A DNA stretch of 64,000 nt from Quadrisphaera sp. DSM 44207 (lineage in GTDB: Bacteria > Actinomycetota > Actinomycetes > Actinomycetales > Quadrisphaeraceae): positions 1,178,001 to 1,242,000 of the forward strand of contig NZ_FNKA01000001.1 in NCBI RefSeq assembly GCF_900101335.1. Reading direction: 5' to 3'. A program made the translations under genes and the position numbers. The notes under the pieces are model-generated. The model did no database searches. It saw only the letters and a list, made by a program, of their open reading frames with translations, and had not been told where the DNA came from. Shown here piece by piece: positions 40,618-52,988 of this stretch (its first letter is position 1; each line of letters opens with the position of its first letter).

Positions 40618-42008
40618 CGACCGCCCCCACCTCCTCGCCGCGCCGCCAGCGCTGGGTCGAGCTGCTGCTGCTGGTGCCCGCCCTGCTGCTGGCGATGGGC
40701 GCCTACGGCATGGTCGGCGTCGCGACGGAGGGCGCCTGGCCCCCGGGGCTGCTCGGCTACGGCGGCGGGCTGGCGGCCCTGACCGTCGGCCTGCACCTGG
40801 TGGTGCGCTGGCGCGCCCCCTCCGCGGACCCGCTGCTGCTGCCGATCGCGACGGTGCTCAACGGCCTGGGCCTGGCCCTCATCCACCGCCTGGACGTCGC
40901 CCGCGACGACGCCTTCGCCCCGCGCCAGCTGGTGTGGACGGCCGTCGGCGTCGTCCTGGCCGCCGTCGTCGTCGCCGTGCTGCGCGACCACCGGGTGCTC
41001 GCCCGCTACACGTTCACGGCGATGGTCGTCGGCCTGGTGCTGCTGCTCCTCCCGCTGGTGCCGGGCCTGGGCAGGACGATCAACGGGGCGCGGATCTGGA
41101 TCCGGCTGGGCCCGCTCGGCTTCCAGCCCGGGGAGCTGGCCAAGATCGTGCTGACGGTGTTCTTCGCCGGCTACCTCGTCACGGCCCGCGACACCCTCTC
41201 CCTCGTGGGACGCCGGGTGCTGGGCCTGCAGCTGCCGCGGGCGCGCGACCTCGGCCCGATCCTCGTGGCCTGGCTGGCCAGCCTCGGGGTGCTCGTGCTC
41301 GAGCGCGACCTCGGCACCTCGCTGCTGTTCTTCGGCCTCTTCGTCGCGATGCTCTACGTCGCCACGCACCGGGTCAGCTGGATCGTCCTCGGCCTGACCC
41401 TGTTCGTCGGGGGCGCGGTGCTGGCGTGGAGCCTGTTCAGCCACGTGCAGGCGCGCGTGAACGGGTGGCTGCACCCGTTCGACCCGGAGGTCTACGACGC
41501 GCCGGTCGGCGGCAGCTACCAGCTGGTGCAGGGCCTGTTCGGCCTCGCCAGCGGCGGGCTGGTCGGCGAGGGCATCGGCGAGGGCCGCCCGCAGACGGTG
41601 CCCTACGCGGAGAGCGACTTCATCCTCGCCACCCTCGGCGAGGAGATGGGCCTCGTGGGCCTGTTCGCCGTCCTGCTCCTGTACCTGGTGCTCGTCGAGC
41701 GGGGCCTGCGCACGGCCATCGGCGCGCGCGACGGGTTCGGCAAGCTCCTGGCCGCCGGCCTGTCCTTCGCCGTCGCGCTGCAGTGCTTCGTCGTCGCCGG
41801 CGGCGTGCTGCGCGTGATCCCCCTGACGGGGCTGACCATGCCCCTGCTCGCCTACGGAGGGTCCTCCCTGGTCGCGAACTGGATGATCGTCGGCCTGCTC
41901 CTGCGGGTCTCCGGCGCCGCCCGCCGCGCCGCTCCCGCCCCCGAGGCGGGCACGCCCGTGGTGGCCTCGGAGCAGGACGCCGCGGCGACGCAGGTGGTGC
42001 GCCTGTGA
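40614..42008 (+). CDS. rodA: FtsW/RodA-family peptidoglycan glycosyltransferase
   Basis: 464 residues, about 12 hydrophobic segments. SEDS family motifs: NGARIWIRLGPLGFQPGELAKI, LERDLGTSLLFFGLF with the catalytic Asp region, and LPLLAYGG-like MPLLAYGGSSLVANW near the C terminus. By position next to pbpA and the kinases it corresponds to mycobacterial RodA, which polymerises lipid II with its partner PBP for elongation or polar growth. It overlaps pstP upstream and pbpA downstream (GTGA). Confidence 0.95.
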   Translation: MTTAPTSSPRRQRWVELLLLVPALLLAMGAYGMVGVATEGAWPPGLLGYGGGLAALTVGLHLVVRWRAPSADPLLLPIATVLNGLGLALIHRLDVARDDAFAPRQLVWTAVGVVLAAVVVAVLRDHRVLARYTFTAMVVGLVLLLLPLVPGLGRTINGARIWIRLGPLGFQPGELAKIVLTVFFAGYLVTARDTLSLVGRRVLGLQLPRARDLGPILVAWLASLGVLVLERDLGTSLLFFGLFVAMLYVATHRVSWIVLGLTLFVGGAVLAWSLFSHVQARVNGWLHPFDPEVYDAPVGGSYQLVQGLFGLASGGLVGEGIGEGRPQTVPYAESDFILATLGEEMGLVGLFAVLLLYLVLVERGLRTAIGARDGFGKLLAAGLSFAVALQCFVVAGGVLRVIPLTGLTMPLLAYGGSSLVANWMIVGLLLRVSGAARRAAPAPEAGTPVVASEQDAAATQVVRL

Positions 42009-43456
42009 ACGGCCCCCTGCGGCGCCTGTCCGTGATCGTGGTGTCCCTGTTCGTCGTCCTCATGGGCGCCGGCACGTGGGTGCAGTTCGTCACCGCCGGC
42101 CGCCTGCAGGACGACCCCCGCAACTCCCGCGCCCTGTTCGCCGAGCTCGGCCGCGAGCGCGGGCCGATCCTCGTCGAGGGCGAGGCGGTCGCGCTCTCGG
42201 AGGAGGTCGACGACCGCTTCCGCTACCAGCGGCTGTACCCGGCGGGCCCGCTGTGGGCGCACGCGACCGGCGTGTACTCGGTGGTCTTCGGCGCCACGGG
42301 CCTGGAGGAGGCCGCGAACGACCTGCTCTCGGGGACCTCCGACGACCTGTTCTACCGGCGCCTGTCGGACCTGCTGACCGGCCGCGAGCCCGGCGGCGCC
42401 GTCGTGGAGACCACGCTCGACGCCGCCGTCCAGGAGGCGGCCGCGCAGGCCCTGGGCGACCAGGAGGGCGCCGTCGTCGCGCTCGACCCGCGCACCGGCG
42501 AGGTGCTCGCGATGGTCTCCTCCCCCAGCTACGACCCGAACGCGCTGGCCAGCCACGACGCCGAGGCCGTGCGGGCCGCCCGCCAGGAGCTGCTGGAGGA
42601 CCCGGGCGACCCCCTGGTCAACCGCGCGATCGGCGGCGACCTGTACCCGCCGGGCTCGGTGTTCAAGCTCGTCACCGCCGCCGCCGCGCTCGAGGCCGGC
42701 TCCACGCCCGAGAGCGCCCTGACCGGCGTCGCCGAGCTGGACCTGCCGCAGACGACCGCGACGATCGGCAACAGCGGCGGCGGGGGCTGCGGCTCCGGCG
42801 GCCAGGTCAGCCTCGCGGACGCGCTGCGCGTCTCGTGCAACACCGCCTTCGCGGCGCTGGGCATGGAGCTGGGCACCGACGCGCTCGTGGAGCGGGCGCG
42901 GGCCTTCGGCTTCGGCGAGGAGCTGAGCATCCCGCTGCGGGTGACCCCGAGCAGCGTGCCCGCCTCGATGGCGCCGCCGCAGCTGGCCCAGGCCAGCATC
43001 GGCCAGTACGAGGTGCGGGTCACCCCGCTGCAGGTGGCGGTGCTCTCCGCGGCCGTCGCGAACGGCGGCGTCGTGATGCGCCCGAACCTCGTCAGCGCCG
43101 TGCGCGGCGACGACCTGGAGGTCCTGCAGGCGCCGGAGCCGACCGAGCTGGGCCGGGCCACCTCCGAGCAGACCGCGCAGGCGCTGACGGCGATGATGGT
43201 GGGCGTGGTGGAGTCCGGGACCGGCACGGCGGCGCAGGTGGACGGCGTGCAGGTGGCGGGCAAGACCGGCACGGCCCAGCACGCCGAGGGCCGGGCCCCC
43301 CACGCGTGGTTCACCGGCTTCGCCCCGGCCGGCGACCCGCGGGTCGCCGTCGCCGTCGTCGTCGAGGAGGGCGGCTCCGCGGGCGACCAGGCCTCCGGCG
43401 GCCGCACCGCCGCGCCCATCGCGCGCGAGGTCGTCGAGGCGGTGCTCGCGCAGTGA
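42005..43456 (+). CDS. pbpA: PbpA: class B penicillin-binding protein
   Basis: 483 residues. It has a short cytoplasmic N terminus, one anchor helix (about 9-27), a small N-terminal module, and a transpeptidase domain with S218-V-F-K221 (SxxK), S277-C-N (SxN) and K420-T-G. It cross-links peptidoglycan and pairs with the preceding RodA. At 483 residues it is compact, as in mycobacterial PbpA, without a PASTA tail. GTG start overlaps the rodA stop. The kinase gene pknA starts ten bases later. Confidence 0.95.
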   Translation: MNGPLRRLSVIVVSLFVVLMGAGTWVQFVTAGRLQDDPRNSRALFAELGRERGPILVEGEAVALSEEVDDRFRYQRLYPAGPLWAHATGVYSVVFGATGLEEAANDLLSGTSDDLFYRRLSDLLTGREPGGAVVETTLDAAVQEAAAQALGDQEGAVVALDPRTGEVLAMVSSPSYDPNALASHDAEAVRAARQELLEDPGDPLVNRAIGGDLYPPGSVFKLVTAAAALEAGSTPESALTGVAELDLPQTTATIGNSGGGGCGSGGQVSLADALRVSCNTAFAALGMELGTDALVERARAFGFGEELSIPLRVTPSSVPASMAPPQLAQASIGQYEVRVTPLQVAVLSAAVANGGVVMRPNLVSAVRGDDLEVLQAPEPTELGRATSEQTAQALTAMMVGVVESGTGTAAQVDGVQVAGKTGTAQHAEGRAPHAWFTGFAPAGDPRVAVAVVVEEGGSAGDQASGGRTAAPIAREVVEAVLAQ

Positions 43457-43466
43457 GGACGGAGTC

Positions 43467-47092
<3,626 letters not shown>

Positions 47093-47129
47093 GGAGTTGC
47101 GGCTGCGCGACTGGGGGGTCGAGGCGGGC

Positions 47130-47765
47130 TCAGCCGCGCACGAGCGGCGCCAGGCCCTCGGAGCGCTCCACGGCGCCCTCGTCGCCGCACACGGCGAGCC
47201 AGTTGGCCAGCAGCCGGTGCCCGCCCTGGGTGAGCACCGACTCCGGGTGGAACTGGACGCCGAAGAGCGGCAGCTCGCGGTGCTGCAGGGCCATCACCAC
47301 GCCGCCGGCCGTGCGACCGGTGACCTCCAGCTCCTCCGGCACGGTGGCGTCCACGACGGCCAGGGAGTGGTATCGCGTGGCCGTGAACGGCGTGGGCAGG
47401 CCCGCGAGCACCCCCGCGCCCTCGTGCTCGACGAGGCTCGTCTTGCCGTGCAGCAGCTCGCGCGCGTGCGTGACGGTGGCGCCGTGGACCTCCCCGAGCG
47501 CCTGGTGGCCCAGGCAGACGCCGAGCAGCGGCGTCCCGGTCCGGCCGCACCGGCGCACGAGGTCGGGGCTCACGCCGGCCGTGGACGGCGTCCCGGGGCC
47601 GGGCGAGAGCAGCACGCCGTCCGCCGCGTCGGCCGCCTCGGCGGCCTGCTCGGCGCCCAGGGCGTCGTTGCGCACCACGCGGCACTCCGCGCCGAGCTGC
47701 TCGAGGTAGCCGACGATCGTCCACACGAAGCTGTCGTAGTTGTCCACGACGAGGACCCGGGTCAT
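47130..47765 (-). CDS. Class I glutamine amidotransferase (TrpG/PabA)
   Basis: 211 residues. Supplies ammonia from glutamine for anthranilate or 4-amino-4-deoxychorismate synthesis. It begins RVLVVDNYDSFVWTIVGYL, has LLSPGPGTP, the nucleophile Cys in GVCLGHQALGE and the His-Glu pair in FGVQFHPESVLTQGG. The M. tuberculosis gene at this spot is called trpG but lies away from the trp genes, and a PabA role is equally likely. ATG 47765 overlaps the stop of the small membrane protein gene. It is convergent with pknB, 37 bases away. Confidence 0.93.
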   Translation of the reverse strand: MTRVLVVDNYDSFVWTIVGYLEQLGAECRVVRNDALGAEQAAEAADAADGVLLSPGPGTPSTAGVSPDLVRRCGRTGTPLLGVCLGHQALGEVHGATVTHARELLHGKTSLVEHEGAGVLAGLPTPFTATRYHSLAVVDATVPEELEVTGRTAGGVVMALQHRELPLFGVQFHPESVLTQGGHRLLANWLAVCGDEGAVERSEGLAPLVRG

Positions 47766-47950
47766 CCGGCGCCTCCTGCGGGGCTCGGGGCACCGACGGT
47801 GCCGTCGTTGAAGGGGACGTGGGGGGCCACCGCGGGGAAGACCCAGAGGAAGCACGCGGCGACCGCCGCCAGCGCCAGGAGGAGGGCGAGCGCGACGCGC
47901 ACGCCCACCGGGCCGGGCAGGGCCCGCCACAGCCAGCCGTACACCGTCAC
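47762..47950 (-). CDS. Small conserved membrane protein
   Basis: 62 residues. It has a short N terminus VYGWLWRALPGPVGVR, one hydrophobic segment (about 18-45, ALALLLALAAVAACFLWVFPAVAP) and a VPFNDGTVG tail. Small proteins with this layout and the PFNDGTVG ending recur beside trpG and sortase genes in Actinobacteria. The GTG start overlaps the sortase stop, and its own stop overlaps the amidotransferase ATG, so all are coupled. No function known to me. Confidence 0.75.
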   Translation of the reverse strand: MTVYGWLWRALPGPVGVRVALALLLALAAVAACFLWVFPAVAPHVPFNDGTVGAPSPAGGAG

Positions 47951-48750
47951 ACCCCTCCCGGCTCGGCGCCCGCCAGGGCCCGCGGGTCCCCGGCGCCGCG
48001 CGGCTGCCACGACTCGAGCACCGCGTGGACGACGTAGCGCTCGCGGGCCGAGTAGCGCGGGTGGCACGCGGTCAGGGTGAGCAGCCGCTCGGTCGGCGCG
48101 GCGCCGGGCGAGCCGGGGTCGGGGGCGATCACCTCGACCTGGCTCGGGAGCACCACCAGCGCCTCGCGCACCCGGTACACGTACCAGTCCTGCGCGGTCT
48201 CGACGACGACGGGGTCGCCCGCCTGCAGCTCGGCGATGCGGCTGAGCGGCTTCCCGTACGTCGTCCGGTGCCCGGCGAGGGAGAAGTTGCCCACCGCCCC
48301 CGGCATCGCGGTGCCGGGGTAGTGGCCGAGGACGCCGTCGTCGAGGACGCCGTCGAGGACGACGCCCTGCTCGACGGCCACCTGCCACCCCTGCCCGAAG
48401 CGCGGCACGTGCACGAGCGCGAACGCCTCGCCCTGGCCCGGCTCCACCGGCACGGGCGGCTCCGGCGCGGACGGGGCGGGGACGTCGACCGGCGCCGCGG
48501 AGCCCTCGGAGGAGGGGACGGAGGACGGCGCGGGAGCCGGCGCCGGCCCGGGGGAGGGCTGCGGCGCGCCGGCGCCGCCCGCCTGCCACTGCTCGCGCAG
48601 CGCGCCGGCGCTCGCGCGCGCCTCCTGCCCGGCGGTGACGTCGGTCCACCACAGCTGCCAGGTCAGGAAGAGCAGCACGAGCACGCCCGCCGTGATGCAC
48701 AGCTCCCCGGCCGTGCGCACCCCGGTGCGCACGGCCGCGCCGGCGCTCAC
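47947..48750 (-). CDS. Class E sortase
   Basis: 267 residues. An N-terminal transmembrane helix (about 15-35) is followed by a Pro/Ala/Ser-rich linker, then the sortase barrel from about 115. The catalytic His is in NFSLAGHRTTYG, the Cys in LLTLTACHPRYS and the Arg in ARERYVV. Class E enzymes attach LAXTG-type proteins or pili in high-GC Gram-positives. No sortase substrate gene is nearby. GTG start overlaps the DUF881 stop. Confidence 0.92.
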   Translation of the reverse strand: MSAGAAVRTGVRTAGELCITAGVLVLLFLTWQLWWTDVTAGQEARASAGALREQWQAGGAGAPQPSPGPAPAPAPSSVPSSEGSAAPVDVPAPSAPEPPVPVEPGQGEAFALVHVPRFGQGWQVAVEQGVVLDGVLDDGVLGHYPGTAMPGAVGNFSLAGHRTTYGKPLSRIAELQAGDPVVVETAQDWYVYRVREALVVLPSQVEVIAPDPGSPGAAPTERLLTLTACHPRYSARERYVVHAVLESWQPRGAGDPRALAGAEPGGV

Positions 48751-49607
48751 GCGGCCGCGCCCGCGGCGGCGTCGGTGCCGGCGTCGGTGCCGGCGTCCTG
48801 CGCGGGCAGCGCCCGCGCGTGCTGCAGGTCCACCGCGCCCGTCCAGCCCGGCGCGGTCAGCGCGTCGCCGGTGCGGACCTCCCAGCCGAGCCCGTTGCGC
48901 TCGACGTACTGGCGGTAGACGCGCACCGGCTCGGCGGCGTCGAGCGCGGCCTGCAGCCGCTGCGGGTCCCCGAGGGCCGTCACGGTGTACGGGGGCGCGT
49001 AGAGGCGGCCCTGCAGCTTCAGCGTGTTGCCGACGCAGCGCACCGCGCTCGTGGTGATGAGCCGCTGGTCCTCCAGCACGATCGCGTCGGCGCCGGCGGC
49101 CCACAGGGCGTTGACGACCCCCTGCAGGTCCTGCTGGTGGACGATGAGGTCCTCGGGGACGGTGCCCTCCGGCTGCGGCCGGTTGGGCGGGGCGTCGTCG
49201 AGCGTGATCTCCAGGCCCGGCCCGGTGAGGGGCTGCACGCCCGCCGCCGTCGCCACCAGCGCCGTGCGCTCCTGCAGCTGCTGCACGCCCGGGTCCTGCA
49301 CGGCGCCGGTGAGGGCGTCGACCTCCTGGCGCAGGTCGGCCAGCTGGGCGTCGCGGGCCAGGATCCGGCGCTGCTCCTCCTGCACCAGGCCCGTCAGGCT
49401 GGAGGCGTCCTGGCGCAGGTCGCCGCCCGCCGCCGTGCGCGCGCTGGTGGCGAACAGCGCCCCGGCCAGCACCAGCACCCCGGCGACGGCGAGGCGGCGC
49501 AGGGGAGCGCGCCGGGCGCCCTGCCCGGGCAGCACGGCGCCCGGCGGCGTCCAGGGGCCCTCGGCGGGAGCGTCGTGCGGGCGGCCCGGCTCCGGCCTGT
49601 CGGTCAT
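48747..49607 (-). CDS. DUF881 family protein
   Basis: 286 residues. It has a cytoplasmic Pro-rich N terminus, one helix (about 38-55), and an extracytoplasmic coiled-coil (LTGLVQEEQRRILARDAQLADLRQEV). The DUF881 core follows with GPGLEITLDDAP, VHQQDLQGVVNALWAAGADAI and ITTSAVRCVGNTL. It matches the M. tuberculosis gene between crgA and trpG. Function is unknown, though its place suggests an envelope or division role. The C-terminal DAGTDAGTD is a short repeat. Divergent from crgA. Confidence 0.9.
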   Translation of the reverse strand: MTDRPEPGRPHDAPAEGPWTPPGAVLPGQGARRAPLRRLAVAGVLVLAGALFATSARTAAGGDLRQDASSLTGLVQEEQRRILARDAQLADLRQEVDALTGAVQDPGVQQLQERTALVATAAGVQPLTGPGLEITLDDAPPNRPQPEGTVPEDLIVHQQDLQGVVNALWAAGADAIVLEDQRLITTSAVRCVGNTLKLQGRLYAPPYTVTALGDPQRLQAALDAAEPVRVYRQYVERNGLGWEVRTGDALTAPGWTGAVDLQHARALPAQDAGTDAGTDAAAGAAA

Positions 49608-49675
49608 GGCGGGGCGGCTCCTTCCAGCACTGCCGCCCACTAGGCTAGACGACCTCACGACGTGGAGGAGGCTCC

Positions 49676-49924
49676 GTGCCCGAGTCGAGAATCCGCCGCC
49701 GGGCCTGGACGGCGCCGCAGGAGCGCCCTGCCGGCCCGCGCCCGACGCCGCGCTGGTGGGTGCCGGTGATGCTCGGCCTCATGCTCGCCGGGCTGGTGTG
49801 GATCGTCGTCTTCTACCTCAGCGGGCCCGCCTCCTACCCGGTCCCGCAGATCGGCGCGTGGAACCTCGCGGTCGGCTTCGCGCTCGTGCTCGCCGGCTTC
49901 GCCATGACGACGCGCTGGCGCTGA
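49676..49924 (+). CDS. crgA: CrgA: cell division protein
   Basis: 82 residues with two transmembrane helices (about 28-47 and 59-77) and a basic N terminus, exactly the CrgA layout: RWWVPVMLGLMLAGLVWIVVFYLS and WNLAVGFALVLAGFAM. CrgA helps assemble the divisome in mycobacteria and restrains FtsZ rings in Streptomyces. GTG start with GGAGGAGG upstream. Divergent from the DUF881 gene. Confidence 0.95.
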   Translation: MPESRIRRRAWTAPQERPAGPRPTPRWWVPVMLGLMLAGLVWIVVFYLSGPASYPVPQIGAWNLAVGFALVLAGFAMTTRWR

Positions 49925-49999
49925 GCGGGCGCTGGGCGGGCGCTCCCAGACGACCCCGAGGCGCCGCTGCGCCGAGGGCGCCCCGCCCGCCGACGAAGG

Positions 50000-50143
50000 T
50001 TATCCACAGGCTCCGTCCACAGTGTGGAGACTTCCACCGGCGTGCTTCCGCAGGTGGGGGCCGCGCGCGCCGCCGTCCGGGGCGAGGGCCTCGCGGCGCG
50101 CCGCCGGCGCGTCATCCCCAGGCGCCATCCACAGTGTGGACGG
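50000..50143. repeat. DnaA-box cluster between crgA and the rhomboid gene
   Basis: TTATCCACA at 50000-50008 is a perfect DnaA box. CCGTCCACA follows at 50013. The 13-mer TCCACAGTGTGGA occurs twice, at 50016-50028 and 50128-50140, each pairing two DnaA-box cores head to head; the second copy lies inside the last codons of the rhomboid gene. TGTGGACGG is at 50135. The interval from crgA (49925-50111) has no gene. Confidence 0.6.
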
Positions 50144-50990
50144 CGAGTGACTTCACGACCACGCACAGCACGAGGACGGCGAGGACCGCCGCGACGCCGG
50201 CCGCCTGCGCCGCCGCGCGCCGCCGCCGGGGGGCGTGGACGAGGACGGCCGCCAGCGCCGCGCCGGTGACGAGGCCGCCGAGGTGCGCCTGCCACGCGAC
50301 GTTCGGCAGCACGAACCCCAGCACGCCGTTGACGGCGATGATCGCCACCACCTGGCCCGCGCTGCGGCCGAGCCGGCGCTGGACCACCACGAGGGCCGCG
50401 AAGAGGCCGAAGACGGCCCCGGACGCCCCCACCGACGCCGTGTACCAGCTGACGGCGTCGGGGGAGGCGAGCAGCAGCGAGCCGACGGATCCGCCGACCG
50501 CCGAGACGAGGTAGAGCGCGGCGAAGCGCAGCCGGCCGAGCAGGTCCTCCAGGTACGGCCCCGTCAGCCACAGGGCGTACATGTTGAACAGGATGTGGAA
50601 GATCCCCGCGGGGGAGTGCAGGAAGGCCGCGGTGACGAAGCGCCACGGCTCGGCCAGCGCCGCGTCGGGGCGGAAGGCGAGCAGCGCGGTGACGGAGGAG
50701 CCCGGCGCCAGCTGCAGCACGTAGGCCGCCACGCACAGGCCGACGACGCCCAGCGTCACCACCGGCCAGCCGCCGCGCACCCGCCCGCCGAAGGCGGTGC
50801 GCACCCGCGGAGCCGTGCGCGCCGCCTCGGCGACGCAGTCCACGCACTGCACGCCCACCGGGGCCTGGCGCTGGCACTGCGGGCAGGCGGGGCGCTCGCA
50901 GCGCTGGCACCGCACGTACGACTCGCGGTCGCGGTGGCGCGGGCAGACCGGCACCGGCGGCGGGACCGGCGCGGGGACCGGCTGGGTCAT
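50112..50990 (-). CDS. Rhomboid intramembrane serine protease with B-box-like zinc finger
   Basis: 292 residues. The N terminus has ordered Cys/His residues (CPRHRD, CQRCERPACPQCQ, CVDCV) of a B-box-type zinc finger common in actinobacterial rhomboids. Six to seven membrane segments follow, with HILFNMYALWLTG, the catalytic Ser in GASGAVFG (about 193-200) and the His in WQAHLGG. It would cut single-pass membrane proteins. ATG 50990 lacks a strong ribosome-binding site. It sits 36 bases from ppiA on the same strand, as in mycobacteria. Confidence 0.92.
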   Translation of the reverse strand: MTQPVPAPVPPPVPVCPRHRDRESYVRCQRCERPACPQCQRQAPVGVQCVDCVAEAARTAPRVRTAFGGRVRGGWPVVTLGVVGLCVAAYVLQLAPGSSVTALLAFRPDAALAEPWRFVTAAFLHSPAGIFHILFNMYALWLTGPYLEDLLGRLRFAALYLVSAVGGSVGSLLLASPDAVSWYTASVGASGAVFGLFAALVVVQRRLGRSAGQVVAIIAVNGVLGFVLPNVAWQAHLGGLVTGAALAAVLVHAPRRRRAAAQAAGVAAVLAVLVLCVVVKSLAVHTVDGAWG

Positions 50991-51026
50991 CGGCGCCTGC
51001 TCACCGGCGGCACCTGCTGGGTGCGC

Positions 51027-51578
51027 TCACTCGGAGCCGGCCCCGCGCGCGCCGTCGGCGCCCTCGATCGTCACCCGCTCGAGGACGACGGGCTCGACGG
51101 GGCGGTCCATCGCGCCCGTGCGCACCGCGGCGATCGCGTCGACGACGGCGCGGCTCTCGTCGTCCGCCACCTCGCCGAAGATCGTGTGCTTGCCCTGCAG
51201 CCACGTCGCGGGCGCCACGGTGATGAAGAACTGGGAGCCGTTGGTGCCGCGGCCGCCGCGCTTGCCGGCGTTCGCCATCGCCAGCAGGTAGGGCTCGGTG
51301 AAGGTCAGCTCGGGGTGGATCTCGTCGTCGAAGGTGTAGCCGGGGCCGCCCGTGCCGTTCCCGACCGGGTCGCCGCCCTGGATCATGAAGCCCGGGATGA
51401 CGCGGTGGAACGTCAGCCCGTCGAAGAGGGGGTCGGTGCGCTGCTGGCCCGTCTTCGGGTCCGTCCACTCCTGCGCGCCCGTCGCCAGCCCGGTGAAGTT
51501 GCGCACGGTCTTCGGCGCGTGGTCGGGGAAGAGCCGAACCCGGATGTCGCCGTGGTTGGTGTGCAGCGTCGCGTCCAT
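51027..51578 (-). CDS. ppiA: Cyclophilin-type peptidyl-prolyl isomerase
   Basis: 183 residues, cytoplasmic (no signal peptide). The cyclophilin core is intact: FHRVIPGFMIQGGDP contains the catalytic Arg, then NGSQFFITVAPATWL and GKHTIFGEV. The insert QEWTDPKTGQQRTDP and the GTGGPGYTFDDEIH stretch are typical of actinobacterial PpiA. The start is ATG 51578; a longer upstream frame is not conserved. It speeds folding around proline bonds. Confidence 0.95.
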   Translation of the reverse strand: MDATLHTNHGDIRVRLFPDHAPKTVRNFTGLATGAQEWTDPKTGQQRTDPLFDGLTFHRVIPGFMIQGGDPVGNGTGGPGYTFDDEIHPELTFTEPYLLAMANAGKRGGRGTNGSQFFITVAPATWLQGKHTIFGEVADDESRAVVDAIAAVRTGAMDRPVEPVVLERVTIEGADGARGAGSE

Positions 51579-51683
51579 GCGCTCATCCTCGCACCCCGGT
51601 CCGGGGAGGCAGCCGGGGCGCGGGCGCGGCAGGATGGGGGCTCGACGAACGGCCCGGGCAGCCCGGGCCCGGGAGGAGGACGC

Positions 51684-52649
51684 GTGTTCGGAACGACGAG
51701 CCGCAGGGACCGCGCGGCGGGCAGGGCGGTGGTGGCCGTCACGAAGCACCAGCTCTCGCAGGGCGCCAGGGGTGCCGTGTCGGCCGTGCGCGGCCGGGTC
51801 AGCCCGGCGGCGTCCTACGCGCGCACCAGCGCCGTCTCGGCCGCCGGCACCGCGCGGGAGTGGGCGGGCCCGCGGCTGGTGGACGCCCGCGAGCGCAGCA
51901 CGGCGCAGCTGGTGCGCGCCCGCGAGCGCAGCGTGCAGACGACCGCGCCGAAGGTGGAGTCCTACGCCGCCTCCCTCGCGCCCCGCGTCAACGACGCCCG
52001 CGACGCGATCGTGGAGGACATCCTCCCCCGCGTCGTGCAGGCGGTGTCGGCGGGCGCCGCGGCGGCCGCGGCGCGGGCCACCCAGGCGACCGACGCGGCC
52101 GCGGGCGCCAGCGTCACGGCGCTCGGGGACGTCCAGCGCCGCGCGAGCCAGCTGACCGCGCCGCCGCCGAAGAGCCACAAGGTGCGCAACACCGTCCTCG
52201 TCCTCGGCGCGGCCGGTGCCGCCGGTGCCGCGGGGTGGGCGGCGTGGAAGCGCTCCTCCGCGCCGGCGGACCCGTGGGTGCCCGCGACGGCGCCCGGCTC
52301 GGGAGTGACGACGACGGGCGGCACGGGCAGCACGGACGGCACGGGCACCGCGGGCAGCACCGGCGGGACGACGTCCACCACGCAGGTGGTGGCCGGCCCG
52401 GACGCCGGTGAGCGCCTGAGCCGCCCGGGCCAGGGCAGCGGGCTGGGCGCGGGCACCGCGGCCAGCACGTCCAGCGACGCCTCGACGCCCGCCCCCGAAG
52501 GCTCCGACGCCGCCCAGCAGGCCCGCTCGGCTGCCGGGGGCCCCGAGGCGAGCGCCGACAGCGTCGGCAGCCTGGGCGTCACCGAGGAGCAGAGCGCGAA
52601 CCCGGACGCCCCGTCGACCCGCCGCCGCAGCGGCGGATCCACGAGCTGA
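51684..52649 (+). CDS. Hypothetical membrane-associated protein, DUF5324-like layout
   Basis: 321 residues. The first 165 are helical, with repeated Ala-rich and basic segments (VVAVTKHQLSQGARGAVSAV, VDARERSTAQLVRARERS). One hydrophobic stretch (about 175-195, VLVLGAAGAAGAAGWAAWK) follows, then a Ser/Thr/Gly-rich tail with GTGSTDGTGTAGSTGGT and several low-complexity runs. The layout resembles DUF5324 proteins of Streptomyces, but this is not certain. GTG 51684 has GGGAGGAGG upstream. A strong hairpin follows the stop. Function unknown. Confidence 0.7.
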   Translation: MFGTTSRRDRAAGRAVVAVTKHQLSQGARGAVSAVRGRVSPAASYARTSAVSAAGTAREWAGPRLVDARERSTAQLVRARERSVQTTAPKVESYAASLAPRVNDARDAIVEDILPRVVQAVSAGAAAAAARATQATDAAAGASVTALGDVQRRASQLTAPPPKSHKVRNTVLVLGAAGAAGAAGWAAWKRSSAPADPWVPATAPGSGVTTTGGTGSTDGTGTAGSTGGTTSTTQVVAGPDAGERLSRPGQGSGLGAGTAASTSSDASTPAPEGSDAAQQARSAAGGPEASADSVGSLGVTEEQSANPDAPSTRRRSGGSTS

Positions 52650-52665
52650 CCCGACCGACCGGCAC

Positions 52666-52706
52666 CGAGGGCCCCGCACCGCGACCACCGCGATGCGGGG
52701 CCCTCG
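52666..52706. terminator. Strong hairpin between the hypothetical gene and tRNA-Ala
   Basis: CGAGGGCCCCGCA (52666-52678) pairs exactly with TGCGGGGCCCTCG (52694-52706) over 13 bp, with a 15-base loop that can pair further. It can end the rightward gene and, from the other side, the leftward tRNA transcript. Confidence 0.7.
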
Positions 52707-52785
52707 CGCGTCAGCAGGACGCGCGGCGTCGGGGGAGTGCGAGGGGCGCGGGACCCGCGCGGCGCGCCGCCGCGGCCGTCCGGGG

Positions 52786-52858
52786 TGGAGACGACGGGAC
52801 TCGAACCCGTAACCCCCTGCTTGCAAAGCAGGTGCGCTACCAGTTGCGCCACGCCCCC
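52786..52858 (-). tRNA. tRNA-Ala (anticodon TGC)
   Basis: The cloverleaf is complete: acceptor GGGGGCG with GU pairs to CGTCTCC, D arm GGCGCAACTGGTAGCGC, anticodon stem-loop CTGCTTTGCAAGCAG, T arm ACGGGTTCGAGTCCCGT. 73 bases, CCA not encoded. Follows tRNA-Ile on the minus strand, as in mycobacteria downstream of gyrA. Confidence 0.96.
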
Positions 52859-52869
52859 GGGGGCACGAG

Positions 52870-52943
52870 TGGGCCTAACAGGACTTGAACCTGTGACCTC
52901 TTCCTTATCAGGGAAGCGCTCTGACCGACTGAGCTATAGGCCC
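52870..52943 (-). tRNA. tRNA-Ile (anticodon GAT)
   Basis: Acceptor GGGCCTA/TAGGCCC is perfect, D arm AGCTCAGTCGGTCAGAGC, anticodon stem-loop CTTCCCTGATAAGGAAG with GAT, T arm ACAGGTTCAAGTCCTGT. 74 bases. It lies between the DUF3566 gene and tRNA-Ala and is probably cotranscribed with the latter, 11 bases away. Confidence 0.96.
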
Positions 52944-52988
52944 GTGCGGCTCGGCGCTCGCGCGCCGGCCAGCAGGGAGGACACTACC

